Shown here: positions 15,927 to 25,755 of the stretch, piece by piece
How the letters are laid out: every line of letters begins with the position of its first letter
Numbering within the stretch: the stretch's first letter is position 1
Assembly: GCA_021793405.1 (NCBI GenBank)
Contig: JAJYSV010000013.1
Coordinates: 1 to 64,000 of the forward strand
Reading direction: 5' to 3'
Length of the DNA: 64,000 bases
DNA from: Acidobacteriota bacterium
GTDB lineage: Bacteria; Acidobacteriota; Terriglobia; Terriglobales; Acidobacteriaceae
Notes under the pieces: generated by a model
Told to the model about the DNA's origin: nothing
The model's input: the letters and a program-made list of their open reading frames with translations, nothing else
Databases searched by the model: none
Program-made: the position numbers and the translations under genes

Positions 15927-16739
15927 CTAAGCAGGAACCTCACGTTGGGCGGACGAAGCGGTCAGAAGACTCGCCAACGCCTGGGCTGGATCGGGCTGGC
16001 GCATCAGCGACTCACCAATCAAGAACGCGTCAAAGCCGGCCGCCCGCAGGCGCGCGATATCGACGGCGGTGTAGATGCCGCTCTCAGCGACGCGCACGAG
16101 TTGCTGCGGCAAGCGGTTGGCGAGTTCAAGCGAAGTTTCGAGACGAACTTCAAACGCATGCAGATTGCGATTGTTCACGCCGATGGCATCGCAGCCGAGA
16201 TCGAGGACGCGAGTCAATTCTTCGGTGTTGTGCACTTCGCACAACACGTCCAGGCCCTGGGCGTGAGCGGCGCGGGTGAGATGCCTCAAGGTGGATTGTT
16301 CCAGTGCGGCAACAATCAGAAGAATGGCGTCGGCACAGGCCGCGCGGGCTTCCAGGATTTGAAATTGATCCAGAATGAAATCTTTGCGCAGGCAAGGAAT
16401 GGTGACAGCTGCGGACGCCTGCTCCAGATTGGCGAGGCTTCCCTGAAAGAAATGCTCTTCGGTGAGGACAGAGAGAGCGGCGGCACCCGCTTTTGCAAGG
16501 CTGGCGGCAAGAGAAGAGACCGGAAAATCCGCGCGAATGAGGCCTCGGGAGGGTGAGGCTTTTTTCAGTTCCGCGATGATGGCGGGTTGGGCAAGAGCAT
16601 GACGACGCAGGGACTGGGCAAATCCGCGAGGCGTATGCGTGGCGGCACGACGCTCCAGCGCGGCAAGATTCGCGGTCTGCTTGCGCAGTTCCAAATCGCG
16701 CCGTACGGATGCCAGAATTTCATCTAAGTGCGTGGCCAT
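15927..16739 (-). CDS. trpC: indole-3-glycerol phosphate synthase
   Basis: A 270-residue TIM-barrel enzyme closing the indole ring. Motifs in order are IIAELKKASPSRGLIR with the catalytic Lys, AALSVLTEEHFFQGS, PCLRKDFILD, LDVLCEVHN, IGVNNRNLHAFEV and RVAESGI, ending with FLIGESLM. ATG at 16739 starts MATHLDEIL, the normal N-terminus; the longer frame to 16994 has no conservation. It is the first gene of trpCFBA. trpE, trpG and trpD are not in this window. Confidence 0.95.
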   Translation of the reverse strand: MATHLDEILASVRRDLELRKQTANLAALERRAATHTPRGFAQSLRRHALAQPAIIAELKKASPSRGLIRADFPVSSLAASLAKAGAAALSVLTEEHFFQGSLANLEQASAAVTIPCLRKDFILDQFQILEARAACADAILLIVAALEQSTLRHLTRAAHAQGLDVLCEVHNTEELTRVLDLGCDAIGVNNRNLHAFEVRLETSLELANRLPQQLVRVAESGIYTAVDIARLRAAGFDAFLIGESLMRQPDPAQALASLLTASSAQREVPA

Positions 16740-16766
16740 GGGCAATAACCTGCTTGAAGACTCTAG

Positions 16767-16794
16767 TGTATAGTGAGCCGCCCACGGCTTCCAA
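16767..16794 (-). promoter_or_regulatory. trpC: possible trpC promoter
   Basis: On the minus strand, TTGGAA (16789-16794) and TATACA (16767-16772) are separated by 16 bases, about 27 bases upstream of the trpC start. It is a plausible housekeeping promoter read by eye only. No attenuator with Trp codons was recognised between it and trpC. Confidence 0.35.
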
Positions 16795-17140
16795 AATACC
16801 TCAACTATCGGTGGAGGATTCCAGCCTATCCGATATAGGGTACTGCTCTTAACTTTTCCTTCTTCTCTCATTACCGATGATGAGCATGGGTGCGATACCA
16901 GACAGCAACTAAGTGTGAAGCTGCGATGGGAGGAGGCGTCTCGTGGCAAAAAGCCATTCCGCGGGCGAGGAAAACCTGGCGGTTGAGGAAGCATCCAATT
17001 TAATTAGGGAAATGAAAACGATGATTGCGCGTGGCCTGCGAGATCCGTCATATCGAGATCTGTCGAGCGGATATTTCAGATCGCCGCCCACGTCCAGTAG
17101 TTGGAAGAATTCCCCAACCCCCTTTGAAAGGAAATACGCC
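16795..17140. other. divergent intergenic region trpC / DUF892 gene
   Basis: No gene is assigned. An open frame from 16943 runs in phase into the DUF892 gene, but its first 66 codons lack conservation and precede a good AAAGGAAA box near 17127, so they are treated as leader. Promoters for the plus-strand gene must lie here but none was identified. Confidence 0.45.
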
Positions 17141-17644
17141 ATGAAATTGACCTCGGCCAACATTCAAGATCTACGCGCTCTTTACATCAACAATCTGAAG
17201 AAGGCGCTTGATATGGAACAGAAAATCACCAAGGCGCTGCCTGATCTGATCGAAAAATCGAGCGACTCGGAACTGAAAGACGCGTTCCGCACGCATCTGG
17301 AACAGACCAAGGGGCATGTTTCCAAGGTCGAGAAGCTGCTCGAGAAGAATGCGGGCCATGCCGAGACGGAAACCTGCAAGGTGATCCAGGGGCTTACCAC
17401 AGAGGCTTCCGATACGATCAAGGATGTCACCGATCCGTCGCTCCGCAATATTGCTTTGATTGGCGCCGCGCAGCAGGTCGAGCATCATGAAATTGCCGTT
17501 TATGGAACGCTGCGGCGCTGGGCGGAGATTCTCGGCTTGAGCGATGATGCCAGGCTGCTGCAGTCGATCGAAAAAGAAGAAGGCAACGCCGATCACATCC
17601 TGACTCAAATCTCCGAGCGCGTGAATATGCAGGCAGCCGCGTAA
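17141..17644 (+). CDS. DUF892 ferritin-like protein (YciE/YciF family)
   Basis: A 167-residue four-helix protein. It has the opening LRALYINNLKKALDMEQKI, the middle THLEQTKGHVSKVEKL with E..H, and QQVEHHEIAVYGTLRRWAE. The Glu and His residues spaced along the helices are those expected for a di-iron site. Family members are induced by osmotic or oxidative stress; the function is not established. Start 17141 follows GAAAGGAAA. It appears monocistronic with a hairpin after the stop. Confidence 0.85.
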   Translation: MKLTSANIQDLRALYINNLKKALDMEQKITKALPDLIEKSSDSELKDAFRTHLEQTKGHVSKVEKLLEKNAGHAETETCKVIQGLTTEASDTIKDVTDPSLRNIALIGAAQQVEHHEIAVYGTLRRWAEILGLSDDARLLQSIEKEEGNADHILTQISERVNMQAAA

Positions 17645-17663
17645 AGAAAGAGTGAAACAACCC

Positions 17664-17705
17664 CAAGAGCGGTGGTGCGCTGTGCGTTGTGCGCTGCCGC
17701 TCTTG
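17664..17705 (+). terminator. hairpin after the DUF892 gene
   Basis: CAAGAGCGG at 17664-17672 pairs exactly with CCGCTCTTG at 17697-17705, with a 24-base loop region holding further GC pairing (gtgcgc/gtgcgc). The sequence aacttttgtt follows. This is reasonable for a terminator, though the T-run is short. Confidence 0.5.
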
Positions 17706-18013
17706 AACTTTTGTTGGAGACTCCATCCTGCCGTATCGTCCGCTGCACAGACCGCCTATTTGCGGGGACTTTTCCTTTCTCATCCCCTAGAAACATCCGT
17801 CGACGTATCCTGATTGAAGGCAAGAATTTGCTGCCAGCCCAGTTCCTCGAATTCGGAAGGAGGGGAATGAGTCTTAATGGGCTCCAATTCCGTCTATTCA
17901 TGATTGTCACCGACGTTCTCCGTACATTTGAAACAACTGTGACGTGAAGCAACTGTGACACTATGCCATGGTCGCAGCAATAGGGAAAAATCTGCTGGAA
18001 GGCAAGATATCGA
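17706..18013. other. upstream region of the RND efflux operon
   Basis: No gene is supported. Shortly before the first efflux gene, the word caactgtgac occurs twice in direct orientation (17934-17943 and 17950-17959), 16 bases apart. It could be a regulator site or part of a promoter. No confident -10/-35 pair was found. Confidence 0.4.
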
Positions 18014-19267
18014 ATGCAAAATGAAGAAATAGCACAGCAAGCTCCGGCTTCGCATGTCGGGCTTGAGCATCAATTGCCCGCTCCGCCTCCTGAACCGCAC
18101 CGCTCGCATACCGTTCGCATTCTGGTATGGGTTTTCATTCTGCTGGTGTTTGGCGTGCTTTTCTGGCTGGTGCTGAATCACAAGGAAGTGGCGAAGGCGC
18201 CGACGGGAAGAGGCGCGCTGATGGGAGGACCGGTCACGATCACGACCGCGACCGCGACGAAGGGCGACATTGGCGTGTATCTGAATGCAATTGGGACCGT
18301 AACGCCGGTCTACACGGACACGATTACGAGCCAGGTGACGGGACTGGTGACGGCAGTGGAATACCGAGAAGGACAATTAGTGCATCGCGGCCAGCCGCTG
18401 ATCGAGATCGATCCGCGCCCGTACCAGGCACAACTGCTGGCCGCGCAGGGAGCGTTGGAGCGGGACACAAATCTGCTGGCGCAGGCAAAGATGGACCTGG
18501 CCCGATATCAGACGGCATGGACGCGCAATGCCATTGCAAGGCAGATACTGGAGGACCAGGAAAAGCTGGTACTGCAGTACGCAGGAACGGTGAAAGCCGA
18601 CCAGGGAACGGTCCAATACGACCAGGTGCAGGTATCCTTCTGCCACCTGACCGCGCCGATTACGGGACGCGTGGGATTACGGCTGGTGGATCCGGGCAAC
18701 GTAGTGCAAGCCAACAGCACAACGCCGTTGGTGGTCATCGCGCAGACGCAGCCCATCACGGTTGTTTTCACGATTTCCGAGGACTCGGTGGGCGATGTGA
18801 TCCCGCAGATGCGCCGCGGCAAGTCGCTGCCTGTGACCGCGTATGACCGGGGCAACCAGACAAAAATCGCCACGGGAACATTGCAGACCATGGACAACCA
18901 GATCGACACGACGACGGGAACGGTGAAGCTGCGGGCGCTGTTCCCGAATACGAATGGCGCACTGTTTCCCAACTTATTCGTAAACACCAAACTGCTGGTT
19001 CGGACGGTTCAAGGGGCGACTTTGATTCCAAGCTCCACGATCCAGCAGAATGGCGACATCTCGTTCGTGTACGTGATCCAGAACAAAACGGCTTATCTCC
19101 GGGATATCCAGACGGGAGTTTCGGACGCTGGCATGACGGCGGTTACGGGGATCAACCCGGGGGATATGGTGGCTGACAGCAGCTTCCAAAAACTGCAAAA
19201 CAACGCGAAGGTAGTGATCTCGAAAACGCCGGTTCCGGCCAGTACGAGCGGGCGTAACGTCCCATGA
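18014..19267 (+). CDS. RND efflux periplasmic adaptor (MdtA-like)
   Basis: A 417-residue membrane fusion protein linking the inner-membrane RND pump to the outer-membrane channel. A Pro-rich cytoplasmic start is followed by one transmembrane helix at about residues 35-55 (VRILVWVFILLVFGVLFWLVL). Then come the lipoyl/barrel-sandwich part (VEYREGQLVHRGQPLIEIDPRPY), an alpha-hairpin (about 135-200), the second lipoyl half (CHLTAPITGRVGLRLVDPGN) and the beta-barrel and membrane-proximal domains. Sequence order matches MdtA. The next gene's ATG overlaps this stop as ATGA. Confidence 0.9.
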   Translation: MQNEEIAQQAPASHVGLEHQLPAPPPEPHRSHTVRILVWVFILLVFGVLFWLVLNHKEVAKAPTGRGALMGGPVTITTATATKGDIGVYLNAIGTVTPVYTDTITSQVTGLVTAVEYREGQLVHRGQPLIEIDPRPYQAQLLAAQGALERDTNLLAQAKMDLARYQTAWTRNAIARQILEDQEKLVLQYAGTVKADQGTVQYDQVQVSFCHLTAPITGRVGLRLVDPGNVVQANSTTPLVVIAQTQPITVVFTISEDSVGDVIPQMRRGKSLPVTAYDRGNQTKIATGTLQTMDNQIDTTTGTVKLRALFPNTNGALFPNLFVNTKLLVRTVQGATLIPSSTIQQNGDISFVYVIQNKTAYLRDIQTGVSDAGMTAVTGINPGDMVADSSFQKLQNNAKVVISKTPVPASTSGRNVP

Positions 19268-22200
19268 ATCCGTCTCGCCCCTTTATTTTGCGACCGGTGG
19301 CGACTTCGCTGCTGATGGCCGCCATCATGCTGGTGGGTATTGTCGGATATACACAGTTGCCGGTCTCTGCCCTGCCCGAGGTCGACTACCCGACGATCCA
19401 GGTGGTGACGTTTTATCCGGGAGCGGGCCCGCGCGTGATGGCAACGACGGTGACGGCTCCATTGGAGCGGCAATTTGGCGAGATGCAAGGCTTGAGCCAG
19501 ATGACCTCCACCAGCTCCGGCGCCACGTCGGTGATTGTGCTGCAGTTCGATCTGAGCCTGGATATCGACATCGCCGAAGAAGAGGTGCAGGCGGCGATCA
19601 ACGCAGCGCAGGGCTACTTACCTTCCAATCTGCCGGTACCACCCATCTATAACAAAACGAACCCCGCGGATGCCCCTGTGCTGACGCTGGCGATCACGTC
19701 GAATACGATGCCGCTGTCGCAGGTGGAAGACCTGGTGGACACGCGGCTGGTGCCGAAGATTTCGCAATTGAGCGGGGTGGGTCTGGTAAGCATCAGCGGC
19801 GGCCAGAAGCCAGCCGTACGCATTCAGGCGAATCCGGCGCAGCTGGCGTCGTACGGCATCGATATGGAGGCGCTCCGCACTGCGCTTACGCAGGCAAGCG
19901 CGAACGCGGCAAAGGGCAACTTCGATGGCCCCAAAAAGGATTGGCAGATCGACGCCAACGACCAGTTGGTCACCAGCGGGGACTACCAGGATATCGTTGT
20001 GGCCTATCGGAATAACGCTCCCGTTCTGCTAAAGAATGTGGCCAAGGTGGTCAACGGAGTCGAGAACACGAAGCAAGCGGCCTGGATGGACCAGTCGCCG
20101 GCGGTAATTGTGAACATACAGCGCCAGCCTGGCGCGAATACGATCAACGTGGTCAAAAGCATTACCAGACTGATGCCGCAGCTCAAGGCGAACCTTCCCG
20201 CCGGGATCGATGTGACCACGCTGACAGATTTGACGACGGGCATCAAAGCTTCCGTCTCCGACGTGGAATTCGAACTGATGCTGACGATCGTCCTGGTCGT
20301 CATGGTGATCTTTCTATTCCTGCGCAATTTGTCGGCGACGATCATCCCCAGCGTTGCCGTGCCGCTGTCCATTGTGGGCACGTTTGCCGCCATGTACCTG
20401 CTCGGCTACAGCCTGGACAACCTGTCTCTGATGGCATTGACAATCTCTACCGGATTCGTGGTGGACGATGCGATCGTGATGATCGAGAACATTTCCCGTT
20501 TCCTCGAAGCAGGTGATCGTCCGATGCAGGCGGCCATGAAAGGCGCGGAGCAAATCGGCTTTACGATTATGTCGCTGACGGTTTCGCTGGTTGCGGTGCT
20601 CATCCCGCTGCTGTTCATGGGCGGGATTATCGGTCGTTTGTTTCGCGAATTTGCCGTCACTCTGGCGGTCACCATCATCATTTCCGCGGCGGTTTCACTT
20701 ACTCTGACTCCGATGATGTGCTCCCGCATCCTGCGACACCACGCGCCATCCAAACAGGGCCGCTTCTACCGGGCATCGGAGCGGGTTTTCGAGCGCATGA
20801 TCGCGTTTTATGGACGAACGCTGAAAGTGGTCCTGAGATTTCAGACGACCACGCTGTTGGTGGCGGTGGGAACGCTGGTCCTGACGGTATTTCTGTACAT
20901 CATGATTCCCAAGGGCTTTTTCCCGGTGCAGGATACCGGGGTCATCCAAGGCATATCGCAAGCGTCGCAAACAGTTTCCTTTCCCGCAATGGCGGAGAAG
21001 CAAAAGGAACTCGCCAAGATTGTGCTGCAAGACCCGGCGGTAGAGAGTCTGTCCTCATTTATCGGGGCCGACGGCACGAACACGACGCTGAATAGCGGAC
21101 GCATGTCGATCAATCTGAAACCGCTGTCGGAGCGCAGTCTGAGCGCCTCCGACGTGATCCGGCGGCTGACATCGAAGCTCGGAAAGGTGCAAGGGATCAA
21201 GCTGTACATGCAGCCGGTACAGGACATCACGGTGGACGACCGGGTGAGTCGCACGCAATATCAGTACACGCTGGAGGATCCGGACTCGAACGAGCTGAAT
21301 GTGTGGACGAACAGGTTCGTGGAAAAACTGCAGCAACTGCCGCAACTGGAAGATGTAGCCACCGATCAGCAGACGGGAGGGCTGGCAGTCACGCTGGCGA
21401 TCGACCGGGTTACTGCGTCGCGACTCGGAATCGCGCCGGCGACGATCGACAACGCGCTGTATGACAACTTCGGGCAGCGGCAAATCAACACGATGTACAC
21501 GCAGCTGAACCAGTATCACGTCATCCTGGAAGCGCAGCCGCAGTTCCAGCAAGATCCGGATAAACTGAGCAAAATCTACCTTCAGGCGGGAGCGTCCTCG
21601 GGCGCATCGGGGGCCGGAGCAGTGTCTACCTTCGCAGCTTCGGCGTCGGCATCAGCCGGCTCGAATGCGATCACGACGGGCGTGCGCTATACGCCGTCGT
21701 CCGGGATACTGAATCCGCCCACGAATGTCTTGAACGCCCCAAGCACCGGGGCCGCCGGGTCGAGTTCGGCGAACACGGTCACGAGCACGACTCTGAGCAA
21801 TGCAGTTCCACTGAGCGCATTCAGCCATTTCGTCAACGACACGGAAGCGCTCTCGATCAACCATCAGGGACAATTTCCGGCGGTGACCGTCTCGTTCAAT
21901 CTGGCGCCGAATGCGGCTCTGGGCGACGCCATCACCGCCATTGAGAAAGTGCAGAAAAATCTGCATATGCCGGTCACCGTGCAAGCGGCCTTTCAGGGAA
22001 CGGCGGCGGCATTCGAGGGTTCGCTTTCCAATGAAGCACTGCTGATTCTAGCGGCGCTGGTTGCGGTCTACATCGTGCTCGGGGTGCTGTATGAAAGCTT
22101 TATTCATCCGATCACGATTCTTTCGACGCTGCCTTCGGCGGGCGTGGGCGCCCTGCTGGCGCTGATTTTATTTCATCAGGACCTGAGCGTGGTGGCCATC

Positions 22201-22584
22201 ATCGGGATCATTCTGCTGATCGGCATTGTGAAGAAGAACGGCATCATGATGGTCGACTTTGCGCTGGAAGGAGAGCGGCAACACGGTAAAAATGCAACTG
22301 ACGCCATCTATGATGCTTGCCTGCTGCGTTTCCGCCCCATCATGATGACCACGATGGCGGCGCTGCTGGCTGGGATCCCACTGGCGTTCGGCAGCGGGTA
22401 CGGGTCGGAAATCCGGCGACCTTTGGGAATTGCGATGGTGGGCGGCCTGCTGTTGAGCCAGGTGCTGACGCTGTACACGACGCCAGTCATCTACATTTTC
22501 TTCGACAATCTCGCACAAAGATTTTCACGCTCTTCGCGCGAGCCAAAGATCGGCAACGAGCCGCAGACGGCGGAGCCGGCATGA
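19264..22584 (+). CDS. RND efflux permease (MdtB-like)
   Basis: A 1106-residue proton-driven RND pump subunit of the MdtB/MdtC (HAE-1 related) type with 12 predicted transmembrane segments. The start NPSRPFILRPVATSLLMAA is characteristic. Proton-relay acidic residues lie in TM4 (FVVDDAIVMIEN), and conserved LRFRPIMMTTMAALLAG is near the end. It is about 65 residues longer than its neighbour because of a Ser/Ala/Thr/Gly-rich insertion at about residues 775-845, just before AVPLSAFSHF in the docking domain. Coupled by ATGA overlaps to the adaptor before and the second permease after. Confidence 0.92.
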   Translation: MNPSRPFILRPVATSLLMAAIMLVGIVGYTQLPVSALPEVDYPTIQVVTFYPGAGPRVMATTVTAPLERQFGEMQGLSQMTSTSSGATSVIVLQFDLSLDIDIAEEEVQAAINAAQGYLPSNLPVPPIYNKTNPADAPVLTLAITSNTMPLSQVEDLVDTRLVPKISQLSGVGLVSISGGQKPAVRIQANPAQLASYGIDMEALRTALTQASANAAKGNFDGPKKDWQIDANDQLVTSGDYQDIVVAYRNNAPVLLKNVAKVVNGVENTKQAAWMDQSPAVIVNIQRQPGANTINVVKSITRLMPQLKANLPAGIDVTTLTDLTTGIKASVSDVEFELMLTIVLVVMVIFLFLRNLSATIIPSVAVPLSIVGTFAAMYLLGYSLDNLSLMALTISTGFVVDDAIVMIENISRFLEAGDRPMQAAMKGAEQIGFTIMSLTVSLVAVLIPLLFMGGIIGRLFREFAVTLAVTIIISAAVSLTLTPMMCSRILRHHAPSKQGRFYRASERVFERMIAFYGRTLKVVLRFQTTTLLVAVGTLVLTVFLYIMIPKGFFPVQDTGVIQGISQASQTVSFPAMAEKQKELAKIVLQDPAVESLSSFIGADGTNTTLNSGRMSINLKPLSERSLSASDVIRRLTSKLGKVQGIKLYMQPVQDITVDDRVSRTQYQYTLEDPDSNELNVWTNRFVEKLQQLPQLEDVATDQQTGGLAVTLAIDRVTASRLGIAPATIDNALYDNFGQRQINTMYTQLNQYHVILEAQPQFQQDPDKLSKIYLQAGASSGASGAGAVSTFAASASASAGSNAITTGVRYTPSSGILNPPTNVLNAPSTGAAGSSSANTVTSTTLSNAVPLSAFSHFVNDTEALSINHQGQFPAVTVSFNLAPNAALGDAITAIEKVQKNLHMPVTVQAAFQGTAAAFEGSLSNEALLILAALVAVYIVLGVLYESFIHPITILSTLPSAGVGALLALILFHQDLSVVAIIGIILLIGIVKKNGIMMVDFALEGERQHGKNATDAIYDACLLRFRPIMMTTMAALLAGIPLAFGSGYGSEIRRPLGIAMVGGLLLSQVLTLYTTPVIYIFFDNLAQRFSRSSREPKIGNEPQTAEPA

Positions 22585-25500
22585 ACTTCTCAGAACCATT
22601 CATCCGACGACCGGTAGCGACCACGCTATTGACGGTTGCCATTGCGATGGCCGGTGCCATCGCGTACACCGTGCTGCCGGTCTCACCGCTGCCGCAAATC
22701 GACTTCCCCACCGTCTCGGTTCAGGCGGGGCTTCCTGGGGCGAGCGCGCGTATCATGGCGTCATCCGTCGCAACTCCACTGGAGCGGCAGTTCGGCCACA
22801 TCGCGGGCATCACCGAAATGACCTCCTCAAGTTCGCTGGGGTCGACCCAAGTCACGTTGCAGTTCGACCTGAGCCGGGATATCGATGGGGCTGCGCGCGA
22901 TGTACAGGCGGGGATCAATGCGGCGCGCACGTATCTGCCGGCAAACCTGCCGTCGAATCCCACGTGGCGCAAGACGAATCCGGCGGACGCGCCGATCATG
23001 ATCATTGCCCTCACGTCGAACAAGTACGACAAGCAAAAGCTGTATGACGAAGCGTCCACGATCCTGGAGCAAAAACTCTCCCAGATTCCCGGGGTCGGAC
23101 AGGTGGTGGTGGGCGGAGCTTCGCTGCCGGCCGTGCGCGTGGACGTGAATCCCACGCAGCTCAACAGCTATGGATTGACTATAAGCAACGTGCAGGCGGC
23201 GTTGAGCCTGCAGAATTCCGACCTGGCGAAGGGGCAGCTTTCCGACGGCGCGGTGACAGCGGACATTCTGGACAACGACCAGATTTCCAGAGCGGACCAA
23301 TATAAGCCGCTCATCATCGGCTATCACAACGGCCTGGCGGTTCGGTTGTCCGACGTTGCCACAGTCGCAAACGCTGCGCAGGACATCCGCAATGCCGGAT
23401 ATCTGAATGGAATTCCTTCGGTCACGGTTATTATCTTCCGTCAGCCCGGCGCCAATATTATTACGACCAATGAGCTGATCCGCAGTCAGCTGCCATTTCT
23501 GCGGGCGGTGATGCCGCAAGGGATTGACACCACAGTGGTGCTGGACCGCACCACGACCATCAAAGCCTCCATCGAAAACGTGGAGCAAACGCTGGTCGTC
23601 TCGGTCGTCCTGGTAATCCTGGTGGTGTTTGTGTTTTTGCGCAACTGGCACTCTACGCTGATTCCCGCCGTCGCCGTTCCGGTATCGCTGATCGGCACCT
23701 TCGCGGTGATGTATCTGTTCGGGTACAGCCTGGACAATCTGTCGCTGATGGCGTTGACCATCTCCACCGGGTTTGTCGTGGATGACGCCATCGTGGTGAT
23801 GGAAAACATTTCGCGCCATCTGGAAGCAGGGATGGCGCCGCTGGCGGCGGCGCTGCAGGGGTCGCGGGAAATAGGACCGACGATTTTCACCATCAGCATG
23901 TCGCTGATCGCGGTCTTCATTCCGATCCTGTTGATGGGCGGAATCGTGGGTCGCCTTTTCCGCGAATTCGCCATCACTCTATCGACCGCCATTCTCATCT
24001 CGATGGTCATCTCGCTGACCACGACCCCCATGATGTGCGCCTATATTTTGAAAGAACCCGCAAAGCAGAAGCATGGGAACCTGTATCGGGCGAGTGAAAA
24101 GGTCTTCGACGGAATGTTGGCGCTTTATCGGCATTCGCTCACCTGGGTGCTGGACAATCCGTTTTTAACGCTGGTCGTGCTTTTGTTGGTCATCGCGCTG
24201 AATGTGGTGGTGGCGATCAAAATTCCCAAAGGATTTTTCCCGCAGCAGGACACAGGAGCGCTCATCGGCGGCATACAAGGTCCCCAGGATGCGTCGTTTG
24301 CCGTGATGGACAACTCTGTGAAGCAGTTGGTGAAGGTGATCAAAGCCGATCCCGCGGTGGCGAACGTGATGGCATTTGTGCGCTCTGGCAATGGAGGTTT
24401 TATTTACATCGCTCTAAAGCCACTGAATGTGCGCAAGGTGGGCGCGGAACAGATCATCAATCGTCTGCGGCCCAAGCTGAATCGGCTCCCCGTCGCCTCA
24501 GCATTTCTACAAGCTGCGCAGGATTTGCGCATCGGTGGCCGCATGAGCAATGCGTTGTATCAATACACGCTGCAATCGGACAGTGTGACGGACCTGTCCC
24601 ATTGGGCACCCATCCTGCTGACAAACATGAAGAAACTTCCGGGCTTTCAGGATGTGAACACGGACCAGCAAAATGGAGGGCTGGAGGAATTTGTCACCTA
24701 TGACCGCGCCACCGCCGCCAGACTCGGCCTCACTTCACAGTCCCTGGATTCCAGCCTGTACAGCGCATTTGGCCAGTCTGAAGTGTCGATCATCTACACG
24801 CAGTTGAATCAGTACTACGTAGTGTTGGAAGCAGCGCCGCAGTTCTGGCAGTCTCCAGAGGGGCTCAATTACATCTATCCCTCCGCCAACGTGGGCGGCG
24901 TCGTGCCGCTGAGCGCCGTCGCTATCGCCCGGGCGAACACGACTCCGCTGCAGGTGAACCATACCGGCCTGTTTCCTTCGGTCACCCTATCGTTCAATCT
25001 AGCCCCAGGCTTGTCGCTGAGCGATGCCACCCAAATGATTGCGCAAATGCAGCAGAAGCTAAACACACCTTCCACCCTGCATGGCTTCTTTGCGGGCACG
25101 CTGCAGGCATATCAGCAATCTTTGAAGACGGAGCCGATCCTGGTGCTTACGGCGCTGCTGGCTGTATATATCGTTCTCGGCATTCTGTATGAAAGCCTGG
25201 TGCACCCGTTGACGATCATCTCCACGCTACCGTCCGCGAGCGCAGGAGCGATGCTGGCACTGATGCTGTTCAAGATCGACCTGAATGTTATTTCGATTAT
25301 TGGAATTGTGCTGTTGATCGGCATCGTGAAGAAGAATGCCATTATGATGATCGACTTTGCCCTAGTGGCCGAGCGCGAGGGAGGCATGAGCACCTCCGAT
25401 GCGATCTTTGAAGCGTGCATGCTGCGCTTCCGCCCGATATTGATGACTACCATGGCGGCCATGTTCGGCGCATTGCCGCTGGCGTTCGGCACAGGCACAG

Positions 25501-25673
25501 GCTCGGAGTTGCGGAGGCCGTTGGGGATTACCATCGTCGGAGGATTGCTCGTCAGCCAGGCGCTGACGCTGTATACAACTCCGGTCATCTATCTTTATAT
25601 GGACCGTTTACGGCTGCGAATGATGGGGAAGCAGCGTGACACACTGCATGACGCGATGGGCGAAGCCACATAG
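22581..25673 (+). CDS. RND efflux permease (MdtC-like)
   Basis: A 1030-residue partner of the preceding permease. It has the same RND layout: NFSEPFIRRPVATTLLTVA, TM4 GFVVDDAIVVMENIS, GILYESLVHPLTIISTLPSA and LRFRPILMTTMAAMFGALPL. ATG 22581 overlaps the previous stop; the longer frame from 22317 is an overlap artefact. In the MdtBC system both permeases form a mixed trimer; the same is inferred here. The docking-domain region that is expanded in the upstream gene is of normal length here. Substrates cannot be read from sequence. Confidence 0.92.
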   Translation: MNFSEPFIRRPVATTLLTVAIAMAGAIAYTVLPVSPLPQIDFPTVSVQAGLPGASARIMASSVATPLERQFGHIAGITEMTSSSSLGSTQVTLQFDLSRDIDGAARDVQAGINAARTYLPANLPSNPTWRKTNPADAPIMIIALTSNKYDKQKLYDEASTILEQKLSQIPGVGQVVVGGASLPAVRVDVNPTQLNSYGLTISNVQAALSLQNSDLAKGQLSDGAVTADILDNDQISRADQYKPLIIGYHNGLAVRLSDVATVANAAQDIRNAGYLNGIPSVTVIIFRQPGANIITTNELIRSQLPFLRAVMPQGIDTTVVLDRTTTIKASIENVEQTLVVSVVLVILVVFVFLRNWHSTLIPAVAVPVSLIGTFAVMYLFGYSLDNLSLMALTISTGFVVDDAIVVMENISRHLEAGMAPLAAALQGSREIGPTIFTISMSLIAVFIPILLMGGIVGRLFREFAITLSTAILISMVISLTTTPMMCAYILKEPAKQKHGNLYRASEKVFDGMLALYRHSLTWVLDNPFLTLVVLLLVIALNVVVAIKIPKGFFPQQDTGALIGGIQGPQDASFAVMDNSVKQLVKVIKADPAVANVMAFVRSGNGGFIYIALKPLNVRKVGAEQIINRLRPKLNRLPVASAFLQAAQDLRIGGRMSNALYQYTLQSDSVTDLSHWAPILLTNMKKLPGFQDVNTDQQNGGLEEFVTYDRATAARLGLTSQSLDSSLYSAFGQSEVSIIYTQLNQYYVVLEAAPQFWQSPEGLNYIYPSANVGGVVPLSAVAIARANTTPLQVNHTGLFPSVTLSFNLAPGLSLSDATQMIAQMQQKLNTPSTLHGFFAGTLQAYQQSLKTEPILVLTALLAVYIVLGILYESLVHPLTIISTLPSASAGAMLALMLFKIDLNVISIIGIVLLIGIVKKNAIMMIDFALVAEREGGMSTSDAIFEACMLRFRPILMTTMAAMFGALPLAFGTGTGSELRRPLGITIVGGLLVSQALTLYTTPVIYLYMDRLRLRMMGKQRDTLHDAMGEAT

Positions 25674-25755
25674 AGCATAGAAGAGTTCAGAATGCGGTCG
25701 CCACGAATCGCGATTCGCCAGTGTCGAGAGAACCAAGCAAGGCAGGAAGCACCTT

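Noticed and set aside
16943-17140. In-frame 66-residue extension of the DUF892 protein
   Set aside because: The residues are not conserved in the family and a strong ribosome site precedes the internal ATG at 17141.
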